Shown in pieces: positions 40,724 through 51,692 of a stretch of 64,000 nt of DNA. This DNA is from Salvelinus alpinus. Its lineage: Eukaryota; Chordata; Actinopteri; Salmoniformes; Salmonidae. The stretch is from contig NC_092099.1 of NCBI RefSeq assembly GCF_045679555.1, positions 9,842,076 to 9,906,075 on the forward strand, given 5' to 3'. The stretch's first letter is position 1. Each line of letters begins with the position of its first letter. Under the pieces are notes generated by a model that searched no databases, was not told the origin of the DNA, and saw only the letters and a program-made list of their open reading frames with translations. The position numbers and the translations under genes were made by a program.

Positions 40724-41058
40724 ATGTACATGTGTTTATTTGCTAGCAGCAAAACAATAATTTGTTTATCTATGACATGTATCAATAATTTATGTTGTAG
40801 TGAATATCAGTTTGTGTGGAGCTTGTATTGGCTTTAATTAGGCAAGGAGTTTAGGGGTGGGGGAAATAAATCACGTAAACACAGAATAGCCAGAATGCAA
40901 GATGGAATACAATGTTAGAGATGTGAAATTGATTAACTGTTGAACATTTGCTGAAATATGTTTTTTTTAACAAATCTATTCTACTGTAGTTTTCACAAGA
41001 ACATCAATACTTATTTTTCATAATGCCACTAAACTTGGCACCCATGCAGGGCATCCAT

Positions 41059-42030
41059 TCAGGTGCAAGTAGTGGTAAAAATAAAAAAGTGATCAACCTT
41101 CTCTCTTATAGTTTTTGAAACCTGTAGATCTTTATATATCCTTTCAACCAGGATGTCCTCCTGTGCACAGATGACAAAGTCACACCAGCTACAACCTGTG
41201 AGAAGGATTTGACCTTGCACCTGCCAGTAGTAAGCATGAGATCTCTTCAACTTCAGCTCTCCATTCTGTATCTTCAGGTAAGGGCGGTCAACATAACTTG
41301 GTACATTTGGGCACATGACCTCTAAGAGTCCACAGTGTGGTCTCACACTGCGATCAAATATGATGCCATCTGGAGAGGATCCTAACCACGGAGCATCTGG
41401 GTGCACTACGAAGCCACACGGAAAGAAGTTAACATTCTTCAGTGTGCAGTACTCCTGTACAGCCACTGGCTCCATGGCTAGCCCCCTCTTCATCTCCATG
41501 GTCTGCATACCAGATCCCTTGAACATCCGCTCAGCTAGGCGGCCAGCTGAGGTCTCTCCCCGTACATGGCAAACCTCTCGGAAACGAGAGGATGTTATTC
41601 TCATAGTCCTGAGCTGATGCCATTCTGGGCTGCTGCTCTGCTCCCTTGTAGCAACCTGGACTTTGTGTGACATCTTGTAGGTTGTCTCTAATGCCTTGAT
41701 GTGGAACTGCTCCTGATGGTTAAGGACATAAGCACACTGGGAAGACTGAAGCCTGTAGCCATCTAATGGAAGTATTGGTGGAGAAGGGGCATCGGCAATC
41801 TTCACAATTTCACGGGTCTTTGGCTGTGGAAGTTGATAGGACAGCACACTGCCAGCTTGCACTGGCCCAAAGGCGGACTCAACCAGGGGCACGTCAGCTG
41901 ACATTTCCATTGTTGTCACAAGAGGGGCAGTAAGTGGAGAAAAGTTGGCATACGTTTCTGAGACGCGGAGAAGGTCCATGTCAGGCATGTATCCATTGAG
42001 TGCTTTGTAGAGAGAACTTCTGCAAAACAT
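41059..42030 (-). CDS. YqaJ-like exonuclease exon of the ISL2EU second gene
   Basis: 323 codons are open on the minus strand. The true exon probably starts after the acceptor-like GTTTTGCAG at about 42020, so the ATG at 42030 is likely intronic. Residues about 130-310 match the YqaJ/lambda-exonuclease fold: SSPEWHQLRTMRITSSRF, GLAMEPVAVQEY, the catalytic-aspartate motif PWLGSSPDGI, LLEVMCP and YYWQVQGQILLTG. The E-x-K of the active site reads EVM, so the lysine is replaced and nuclease activity is doubtful. The long intact frame contrasts with the broken transposase. Proteins of this kind are the second product of ISL2EU transposons, presumably processing DNA ends; that role is inference. A domesticated host gene is the main alternative. 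Confidence 0.85.
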   Translation of the reverse strand: MFCRSSLYKALNGYMPDMDLLRVSETYANFSPLTAPLVTTMEMSADVPLVESAFGPVQAGSVLSYQLPQPKTREIVKIADAPSPPILPLDGYRLQSSQCAYVLNHQEQFHIKALETTYKMSHKVQVATREQSSSPEWHQLRTMRITSSRFREVCHVRGETSAGRLAERMFKGSGMQTMEMKRGLAMEPVAVQEYCTLKNVNFFPCGFVVHPDAPWLGSSPDGIIFDRSVRPHCGLLEVMCPNVPSYVDRPYLKIQNGELKLKRSHAYYWQVQGQILLTGCSWCDFVICAQEDILVERIYKDLQVSKTIREKVDHFFIFTTTCT

Positions 42031-42404
42031 TTTAAAATCTTAACATCAGGTTTGAGAGATTGCTATAACAAAGACTCATGTAACTTTTCCAGAAACAGCA
42101 CAAGCCCGAAAGTTCAAATAAAATACAGATTTATAGATTATTATATATTTCCCCCCAGTCTTTGTCCAAAACGTGTCATTACATCGTAAAGATGCCACTG
42201 TTTAGGCTTATCATCTGGTTACAAAAAATCATAAGAAAATGTTTCCATTCTAGGAACCTACAATTTACCTTATTCCATCAGCACACGAGTTAGTAGGTTA
42301 ACAGAACTCTATCACATCAACCGGACCTGGCTTCACACCCTAATTAACCAGGATTTACTGTTACATAGGCTGAATACTTTTCAGATGCATTTTTTATGGA
42401 TATT

Positions 42405-42650
42405 GATAGACTCACAAAGTGTTCTTGGCTTGTGCCAACGCTGTTCTGTGTCTGTGCAGCTGTGAACTGGTGGTGCAGCAGGAATGTTTAGTTGAGAGTA
42501 GTGTGCTGTCTGGTAAAGAAGGGCCATCAGATGATTGCACAGAGCACTTCCTGCAACACAGGAGCAGTGTCTTTGGACCTCTATCACTGGTACGGAGTGC
42601 TTTAACACCATCTGTGAAGATAAGTGTGATGAAAGACTGAAGTGAGAAAC
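42405..42650 (-). CDS. SWIM-type zinc motif exon of the YqaJ gene
   Basis: The minus strand from about 42650 to 42405 encodes CSCVAGSALCNHLMALLYQT, a C-x-C-x6-C-x-H pattern typical of SWIM zinc-binding motifs, then CTDTEQRWHKPRT. In ISL2EU second proteins a SWIM motif commonly precedes the YqaJ domain, which fits the order here. The stretch ends at a donor-like GTGAGT (about 42416-42411). Joining this donor to the acceptor at 42020 does not keep a simple open frame, so either a small indel or another splice site is involved. Upstream to 43240 is intron-like, rich in GCTAGCTA. Confidence 0.7.
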
Positions 42651-43234
42651 AAGAATGATGCGGCCCATAAATAACAATAAACATAGTAGTGTCTAGTCTT
42701 CTTAACTAGGGGCTCATTTAACTATAAAGGAATACATTGTGTCTCAGTAACAAAATTACCAAACACCGCATCAACAGATCTTTGCCAAATAACCTGTTAA
42801 GTGGGCAATTCTAAATGGGGACCCATCATTAATAGCTATCTATTGACAAGATTAAACGCTGACACTGTCTCCAACACATTTTGACCATTATGTCAGTGTC
42901 CTACAGGAGATGTTTAACAAGGTCTCTAGTAGCTATCTATAACCTTTCCCTGCTCTCATGCTGTGCGGCTTTTCCCTCTTCCTCATGGACCTGTGACAGG
43001 CAGCCCTCACGGGGATTTCCCCTGTCAATGTATCTTTGTTAGATACTGTGTAGAAGACATGCATAAAAAATATTTTTAGCTAGCAAATATAATTTAAGCA
43101 AGCTAACGAAAATACATACATTCTCAGGTAGATTCTGTCAACGTTACATCATTTTACGAAGTAACTAGCTAGCTACAGTTACTAGTTAAATTAGCTAGCT
43201 AGCTAATATGATTGTAGCTAGCTAACGTTATATC

Positions 43235-43900
43235 TGTCACTGTCTTGGTACTCACCTTCATAGTTTTCTAGGTAGCTTCCTATATACATTGTGGCGTACA
43301 GCAGGTCAGCCACCAGGGGGAGACTCGTCGAGGCCTGGTGACAGACGGAGTATACATCACGAGGCGATGGCTCCATCTGCTGGACGTGCCAGGTCTCGAC
43401 GGCCTCTCCGCCCAGGACTAATTGGGGCTGATTGGGGAGTTTGTGAGTAATCAAGGGCTGATTGCTCACCCGCTGTACAAGCCCCATAAAAGCTACCAGA
43501 AGGGCAGCACACAGAAGAGGACTGGGCGAAGGAAGGTGACTTCCGTGTAGTTGGAGACGGTGCCCGAGCTAAGACGAGGGAGTTTGAGTTTGTGTGCCCG
43601 ACAGGATACAGCAAGACCCGGAGCCCAGAAGACGGTATCCCGGAGAGGGTCTCATGGGGGAGACCTATCCTTTTCTTATGATTTATTATTTAATAAACAC
43701 CCTTGAAACCGAGCTAATGATACTCTGTCCGTGTCTGATCTGTGTAAACGTCTTGACCCAACCCCCTGGTCTGCCACAACATCTTGAACCCCTTTTCGTT
43801 CTTGCTAGCTGGAGGCTGATTTAACAATTCGATGTACATCATTAATATTAATTTGAGGCAAGTCCTGAAGACACCTAGCAATAAACTGCGACATCGTGGT
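43235..43900 (-). pseudogene. first exon of the YqaJ gene, split by a solo LTR
   Basis: The minus strand starts MSQFIARCLQDLPQININDV at about 43893 and continues IVKSASS before a frame change. NEKGFKMY is then interrupted by the LTR at 43778-43290. After the LTR, GSYLENYE leads to a donor GTGAGT at about 43258-43253. The KGFKMYIGSY text, read across the target duplication, resembles the N-terminal part of ISL2EU second proteins, but I cannot check this. LTR insertion plus frameshift disables the gene even though the YqaJ exon is open. Confidence 0.65.
43290..43778 (+). mobile_element. solo LTR with 4-bp target duplication
   Basis: TGTGGCGT...TGCCACA, 489 bp, flanked on both sides by ACAT (43286-43289 and 43779-43782). 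It has CATAAAAG as a TATA-like box (about 43486), AATAAACACC as polyadenylation signal (43692) and a T-rich 3' end, as an LTR should. The family differs from the other LTRs in the window. It lies in exon 1 of the YqaJ-type gene. Confidence 0.88.
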
Positions 43901-44084
43901 AATAATGTTTTCATCATCGATAACAACTAGACGGACTTCAGTGCTATAGTATGCGCCACCGGAAATTGCCACACCAGTAGGAAGTATGCTTAGAACGTTC
44001 AGTCATGGAATGTGCATAAGGGCTATTATTTGTTATTCTTATCTCTTACTTTTTTTTTTAGATATTCTTCTTGAAACTGCATTG

Positions 44085-44165
44085 TGGTTTAAGAGCTTGT
44101 AAGTAAGCATTTCGCTGTAAGGTAGTTGTATTGGGCGCATGTGACAAATAACATTTTATTTTATT
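44085..44165 (+). mobile_element. Rex1-like LINE tail
   Basis: GTAAGTAAGCATTTCGCTGT with GCGCATGTGACAAATAAC, the same tail as at 18790-18840. A second, more diverged piece of this type lies at 44380-44450 (AAGCATTTCACGGTACTTGT, GTGACAAATC). Both are very short 5'-truncated copies. Confidence 0.6.
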
Positions 44166-44169
44166 TGGA

Positions 44170-44316
44170 ATAGTTATGTAAATAAGGTATTTCTGTTTTA
44201 TATTTCTAATAAATAAAAAATAAGGATAATGTTTTATTTAATCAATTTTAGAATAAGGCTGAAACGTAACAAAATTAAAAAGTCAAGGGGTTTGAATACT
44301 TTCCGAATGCACTGCA
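44170..44316 (-). mobile_element. Tc1 terminal fragment
   Basis: Right-end terminal repeat: TTTTAGAATAAGGCTGAAAC, then GGGGTTTGAATACTTTCCGA and ATGCACTGCAG. Same family as 18915-19466. No coding part. Confidence 0.7.
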
Positions 44317-44649
44317 GCTTCCTCTCTTATTTCTTGTGTTTTTTATGTTTATTATTAGTTATACTATTTGATATTGAATACTGTACTGTTGGGCAGGGCT
44401 TGCAAGTTAAGCATTTCACGGTACTTGTGCAGGTGACAAATCAAACTTGTGTTGTACATGCTGTACCCTGCCCCAGGTCCATCTAAAGCAGTGTTTCCCA
44501 ACTCCAGTCCTCAAGTACTCAAGTACTTTGATAGTCTTGGTTGGTCTCGAGAGGAAATTATGAGTCCTCATTGTCCGAGACTGAGCCAAGTCCTAGTAAA
44601 ACTCTATCCGACACCGAGACAAGACCGAGACCCTCAATATGTGGTAGTA

Positions 44650-45148
44650 CAACACTGGTTATGGTGTTCCTCTAGGTTCCATTCTAGGACCACTATTGTT
44701 TTCACTATATATGCTACCTCTTAGAAACACAATATCAACTTTCACTGCTATGCAGACAACACACAGCTGTTCAATTTCTTTGAAAAATGGTGAAGATCCA
44801 AAATTGCCTCAGACAAAAGGAAGTAGATGGCGTCAAATGTTTTACTTTTAAACTCTGACAAAATAGAGATGCTAGTTCTAGGTCTCAAGAAACAAAGAGA
44901 TCTGATGTGGATCTGACAATGAATATTAATGGTTGTACAGTTTTCTCAAATAAAAGTGAAGGACTCTGGACCCTGATCTATCGTTTGACAAAAATATCAA
45001 ACATATCATTTCAAGAGCACCTTTTCTCCATCTTTGTAGCATTGCAAGAATCTGAAACTTTGTCAAAATGTTTGCAGAAAAGCTAATCCATGCAAGCATT
45101 ACATGAACTTGCTCCCACGTATCTCTCTGATTTGGTCATGCCATACAT
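44650..45148 (+). pseudogene. L2-like LINE reverse transcriptase fragment
   Basis: YGVPLGSILGPLLFSLYMLP, an RT motif B/C region, is followed after a frame change by CYADNTQLF, where the catalytic YADD box reads YADN. A frame further on contains LGLKKQRD-like decayed text, and ELAPTYLSDLV at about 45108-45140. Stops and shifts throughout. It runs into the Tc1 end at 45149. Confidence 0.75.
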
Positions 45149-46170
45149 ACAGTGCCTTCAGAAAGTATGCATATGCCTTGACTTTTTCCACATTTTGTTG
45201 TGTTACAGCCTGAATTTAAAATTGATTAAATTGACTTTTTGAGTCACTGATCTACACACAATACCCTATAAAGCCAAGGTGGAATTACATTTTTTGTTAA
45301 GGCAAGTCTAAATAAGTTCAGGAGTAAAAATGGGCATAACAAGTCACATAATAAATTGCATGGACTCTGTTTGCAATAAAAGTGTTTAACATGATTTTTA
45401 AATGACACTATCTCTGTACCCCATGCTCCTTTACATGCTCCTTTGCATGCTCCTTTGCACCCCTATATCTCTACTTGCACATTCATCTTCTGCACATCAA
45501 TCACTCTAGTGTCTAATTGGTATATTGTAATTACTTCGCCACCATGGCCTATTTATTGCCTTACCTCCCTTTTCTTACCTCATTTGCGCACACTGTATAA
45601 ATATTTTCTTCAACTGTATTATTGACTGTATGTTTTGTTTATTCCATGTGTAACTCGATGTTGTTGTATGTGTCGAACTGCTTTGCTTTATTCTTGGCCA
45701 GGTCGCAATTGTAAATGAGAACTTGTTCTCAACTTGCCTACCTGGCTAAATAAAAGTGAAATATATATATATTTTTAAACCCTGCACAAAAAATCAATTA
45801 TTTACAAGGTCCTTCAGTCGAGCAATGAATTTCAAGGGCAGATTCAACCACATAGGTTTTCCAATGGTTCGCAAAGAAGGACACCTTTTGGTAAAACATA
45901 AAGAAGCAGACATTGAATATCCCTTTGAGCATAGTACAGTTATTAATTACTTTGGATGGTGTTTCAATACACCCAGTCACTACAAAGATATAGGCGTCCT
46001 TGCTAACTCAGTTTCCGGATAGGAGATAAATGAGGATGGATCAACAACATTGTAGTTACTCCACAATACTAACATAAAGTGAAAAGAAGGAAGCCTTTAC
46101 AGAACATGCATCCTGTTTGCAATTAGGCAACAAATGAATCATGAAAAAGATAAGGCAAAGTGTCTCAGAT
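45149..46170 (+). mobile_element. Tc1 element, split by a LINE tail
   Basis: Starts with ACAGTGCCTTCAGAAAGTAT, the terminal repeat of the family at 33212-33632. It continues to 45423 and resumes at 45784 (TTTACAAGGTCCTTCAGTCG, ACCCAGTCACTACAAAGATA, ACATTGTAGTTACTCCACAA). The insert at 45424-45783 is a LINE 3' end. Its right terminal repeat is missing; the next Tc1 copy begins at 46178. Confidence 0.7.
45424..45783 (+). mobile_element. LINE 3' end insertion
   Basis: TGCTCCTTTACATGCTCC imperfect repeats, ATTACTTCGCCACCATGGCC, then the tail GGTCGCAATTGTAAATGAGA with AACTTGCCTACCTGGCTAAA and TAAA. This tail type closes an abundant salmonid LINE. 5'-truncated, inserted in a Tc1 copy. Confidence 0.7.
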
Positions 46171-46177
46171 TTACATT

Positions 46178-47235
46178 TACAGTGCATTTGGAAAGTATTC
46201 AGACCCCTTGACTTTTTCCACATTTGTAACGTTACAGTCTTATTCTAAAATGGATTAAATAAAATAAAATCCTCCTCAATCTACAAACAATACCACAGGT
46301 TTTTAGACATTTTTACATAGTAAAAAACAGAAATACCTTATCTACATAAGTATTCAGACCCTTTGCTATGAGACTCGAAATTGAGCTCGAAATTGAAATT
46401 GAATAGGTGCATCCTGTTTCCATTGATCATCCTTGAGATGTTTCGACAACTTGATTGGAGTCCACCTGTGGTAAATTGATTGGACATTGATTTGGAAAGG
46501 CAACCACCTGTCTATATAAGGTCCCACAGTTGACAGTGCATGTCAGAGCAAAAACCAAGCCATGAGGTCGAGGGAAATGTCTGTAGAGCTCCAAGACAGG
46601 ATTGTGTCGAGGCACAGATCTGGGGAAGGGTAGCAAAACATTTCAGTATAGAGATCCTTGATGAAAACCTGCTCCAGAGTGCTCAGGACCTCAGATTGGG
46701 GTGAAGGTTCACCTTCCAACAGGACAACGACCCTAAGCACACAGCCAAGACAACGCAGGAGTGACTTTGGGACAAGTCTCTGAATGTCCTTGAGTGGCCC
46801 AGCCAGAGCCTGGACTTGAACCCGATTTAACATCTCTGGAGAGACCTGAAAATAGCTGTGCAGCAACGCTCCCCATCCAACCTGACAGAGTTTGAGAGGA
46901 TCTGCAGAGAAGAATGGGAGAAACTCCCCACATACAGGTGTGCCAAACTTGTAGCGTCATAGTGAAGAAGACTCGAGGCTGTAATTGCTGCCAAAGGTGC
47001 TTCAACAAAGTACTGAGTAAAGGGTCTGAATACTTATGTAAATCTGATTTAAGTTTTTGTTATATATACAGTATATATATGTATATATATATATACAGTA
47101 TATACAGTATATATATGTATATATTTTTTCTTTAAATAAAAAAAGTTTTTACTTTGTCATTAAGGGGTATTGTGTGTGTCGATTGAGGGCATTTTTAAAA
47201 AACTATTTAATAAGAAGGCTGTAACATTTGAACAG
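46178..47235 (+). mobile_element. Tc1 element with internal deletion
   Basis: The left terminal repeat CAGTGCATTTGGAAAGTATT is complete and the right end is cut near 47235. Transposase remnants on the plus strand run from the MRSREMSVELQDRIVSRHRSG-like start (46562) to a deletion joint at about 46646, then [13 protein letters not shown] with the second catalytic aspartate. The codon for the catalytic glutamate is TAA (NPI, stop, HLW at about 46826). An AT-rich insert with CAGTATAT repeats (47060-47130) interrupts the 3' part. Confidence 0.8.
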
Positions 47236-47536
47236 TATGGTTGGCACTGTTTGTCCATTTCAGAGCTTTCTCTGATACCAAAAATAACTCTGATTCTCTC
47301 ATCGTCTTTGTTCTCAGTCATCTGGTGTAGACGGTGCGTTTGCTGAAGCGAACAGCAATATTGACAGATAAAAATAAACAGCCGATGTGGGCGATGACTC
47401 ACACAATAGCCTCAGCAATATGCTGACACATTGGAGCACAAAGCCAATTTTCACCATGGCAACAGAACACTTTGTTGTCAAAAATGGGAGAAAAGCTTGA
47501 GAATGATTGGCACGGTTTCTAAGTGAAATAAACGTA

Positions 47537-49162
<1,626 letters not shown>

Positions 49163-49167
49163 AATAT

Positions 49168-49751
49168 ACTAACTGCTCACCGAACATCTCATTACAAAAT
49201 CATGGGCATTAATATGGAGTTGGTACCCCCTTTGCTGCTATAACAGCATTCAATCTTCTGGGAAGGCTTTCCACTCGAACATTATTGAGGTCGTGCACTG
49301 ATGTTGGGCAATTAGGCCTGGTTCGCAGTCGGTGTTCCAATTCAGGTCAGGGCTCTGTGCAGGCCAGTCAAGTTCTTCCACACCAATCTCGACAAACCAT
49401 TTCTGTATGGTCCTCGCTTTGTGCACGGGTGCATTGTCATGCTAAAACAGGAAAAAGCTTTCCCCAAAATGTTGCCACAAAATTGGAAGCACTAAATCGT
49501 CTGGAATGTCATTGTATGCAGTGGCGTTAAGATTTCCCTTCACTGGAACTAAGGAGCCTAGCCCAAACCATGAAGAACAGCCCCAGACCATTATTCCTCC
49601 TCCACCAAACTTTACAGTTGGCACTATGCATTTGGGTAGGTAAGATTCGTCTGGCATGCGCCAAAACCAGATTCGTCTTTCGAACTGCCAGATGGTGAAG
49701 CGAGATTCATCAATCCAGAGAAAGCGTTTCCACTGTTCCAGAGTCCAGTGG
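49168..49751 (-). mobile_element. Tc1 element, truncated both ends
   Basis: Minus-strand copy of the family at 19465-20468: GGGCATTAATATGGAGTTGG, then transposase C-terminus and DDE core in reverse (first aspartate in [10 protein letters not shown] at about 49712, [13 protein letters not shown] at about 49600, VFQHDN-like region broken). The N-terminus is replaced by the MITE at 49752. The outer left end is missing next to the Sleeping Beauty-type copy. Confidence 0.8.
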
Positions 49752-50344
49752 CAGTGGAGGATGCTGAGGGGAGAATGGCTCATAATAACGGCTGGAACGG
49801 AGCAGATGGAATGTCATCAAACACATAAAAACTGTCACACCCTGATCTGTTTCACCTGTCTTTGTGCTTGTTTCCACCCTCCTCCAGGTGCCACCCATAT
49901 TCCACATCATTCCCAGTGTATTTATACCTGTGTTCTCTGTTTGTCTGTTGCCAGTTTGTTTTGATCGTCAAGCCTTCCAGCGATTACCCCTTGCTCCTGT
50001 CTTTTTCTAGTTCCTGTTTTCTAGTTTTCCCAGTTTTGGCCATTCTACTTTCCCTGAGCCTTCCTGCCGTTCTGTACCTTGTCTCACCATCCTGGATTAT
50101 TGACCTCTGCCTGCCCTGACCCTGAGCCTGCCTGCCGTTCTGTACCTTGTCACACCACCCTGGATTACTGATTACTGTTTTGCCTGCCCCCTGTTCTAGT
50201 AATAAACGTTTGTTACTTCGACACTGTCTGCATCTGGGTCTTCTCCTGAAACGTGACAGAAAACCATGTGTTTGATACCGTTCCACCGATTCCACTCCAG
50301 CCATTACTACGAGCCCCTCCTCCCCAATTAAGGTACCTCCTGTG
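49752..50344. mobile_element. palindromic MITE split by a solo LTR
   Basis: Ends CAGTGGAGG and CCTCCTGTG are inverts with one mismatch. The halves GGCTGGAACGGAGCAGATGG and TTCCACTCCAGCC fold back. The centre, where the CATCAAACACAT and ATGTGTTTGAT arms meet, received the LTR. A partial copy is at 32405-32560. Confidence 0.75.
49833..50258 (+). mobile_element. solo LTR
   Basis: TGTCACACCC...CGTGACA, 426 bp, with a TTTATACC box (about 49920) and AATAAACG (about 50202). AAAAC lies before the LTR and AAAAC starts one base after its end, a 5-bp duplication if the element ends in an extra G. A CCTGAGCCTGCCTGCCGTTC block occurs twice inside (about 50055 and 50125). A related 3'-truncated LTR is at 59405. 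Confidence 0.8.
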
Positions 50345-50354
50345 ATATATATAA

Positions 50355-51692
50355 AGTACCAGTCAAAAGTGTGGACACACCTACTCGTTCAAGGGTTTTT
50401 CTTTAATTTTACTATTTTCTACATTGTGTAATAACAGTGAAGACATCAAAACTATGACATAACACATATGGAATCATGTAGTAACCAAAAAAGTGTTAAA
50501 CAAATAAAAATATATTTTATATTTTAGCAGCCACCATTTGCCTTGATGACAGCTTTGCACACTCTTGGCATTCTCTCAACCAGCTTCATGAGGAATGCTC
50601 ATGAAGGAGTTCCCACATATGCTAAGCACTTGTTGGCTGCTTTTCCTTCACGCTGCAGTCCAACTCATCCCAAACCATCTCAATTGGGTTGAGGTCGGGT
50701 GATTGTGGAGAACAGGTCATCTGATGCAGTACTCCTTCACTCTCTTTGGTCAAATAGTTGAAAAACAAATGAAAGTCCCACTAAGCGCAAACCCGATGGG
50801 GTGGTGTATCGCTATAGAATGCTGTGGTAGCCATGCTGGTTAAGTGTGCCTTGAATTCTAAATAAATCACTGACAGTGTCACCAGCAAAACACCCCCACA
50901 CCATCCCACCTCCTCCATGCTGAGATCATCCGTTCACCTACTCCGCATCTCACAAAGACACGGCCGTTGGAACCAAAAATTTCAAATTTGGACTCATCAG
51001 ACCGAAGGACAGATTTCCACCGGTCTAATGTCCATTGCTCGTGTTTCTTGGCTCAAATGCATTAAGAAGGAAATTCCACAAATTAACTTTTAACAAGGCA
51101 CACCTGTTAATTGAAATTCATTCCAGGTGACTACCTCATGAAGATGATTGAGAGAATGCCAAGAGTGTGCAAAGCTGTCATCAAGGCAAAGAGTGGCTAC
51201 TTTGAAAAATCTAAAATCTAAAATATATTTTGATTTGTTTAACACTTTTTTGGTTACTACATCAAATCAAATCAGATTTTATTGGTCACATACACATGGT
51301 TAGCAGATGTTAATGCGAGTGTAGCGGAATGCTTGTGCTTCTAGTTCCGACAGTGCAGCAATATCTAACAAGTAATATCTAACAATTTCACAACAAATAC
51401 CTAATACACACAAATCTAAGTAAAGGAATGGAAGTAAGCATATATAAATATGTGGATGAGCAATGTCAGAGCGGCATAGACTAAGATACAGTAGATTGTA
51501 TAGAACACCGTATACACATATGAGATGAGTAATGCAAGATATGTAAACATTATTAAAGTGACATTATTAAAGTGACATGATATGTGTTATTTCATAGTTT
51601 TGATGTCTTCACTATTATTCTACAGTTTAGAAAATAGCACCAATAAAGAAAAACCCTTGAATGAGTAGGTGTGTCCAAACTTTTGACTGGTA
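50355..51692 (-). mobile_element. Tc1 element, long terminal repeats, deleted transposase
   Basis: Ends AGTACCAGTCAAAAGTGTGG and CCAAACTTTTGACTGGTACT are inverts. Both terminal repeats reach about 260 bases and include the AGAATGCCAAGAGTGTGCAA block (51150; inverted at 50545-50570), a feature of this family. Minus-strand transposase traces at 51045-50610 (CATTAGACCGGTGGAAATCT sense, then SDESKFEIFG). The N-terminal coding part is gone. A dispersed repeat interrupts the right terminal repeat (51263-51578). Confidence 0.8.
51263..51578. repeat. dispersed salmonid-type repeat inserted in a Tc1 end
   Basis: CAAATCAAATCAGATTTTAT, GGTTAGCAGATGTTAATGCG, TTCTAGTTCCGACAGTGCAG and ATGAGATGAGTAATGCAAGA. 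A well-known high-copy salmonid block, probably the antisense 3' part of a LINE. ACAT occurs at both joints (51258-51262 region and 51575-51578), a possible short target duplication. Confidence 0.65.

Larger units (their letters stand above)
39486..43960. mobile_element. ISL2EU-type (PIF/Harbinger-related) DNA transposon, decayed
   Basis: Two convergent genes define it: a DDE_Tnp_4-type transposase on the plus strand (39999-40723) and a SWIM plus YqaJ exonuclease gene on the minus strand (about 43900-41059). To my knowledge this pair is the signature of the ISL2EU group of eukaryotic transposons. The intergenic gap is only about 335 bases. I could not identify terminal inverted repeats by eye, so the limits are set by the flanking repeats. 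A solo LTR (43290-43778) has landed in the second gene. The left part 39486-39940 is probably the transposase 5' region. Confidence 0.7.
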
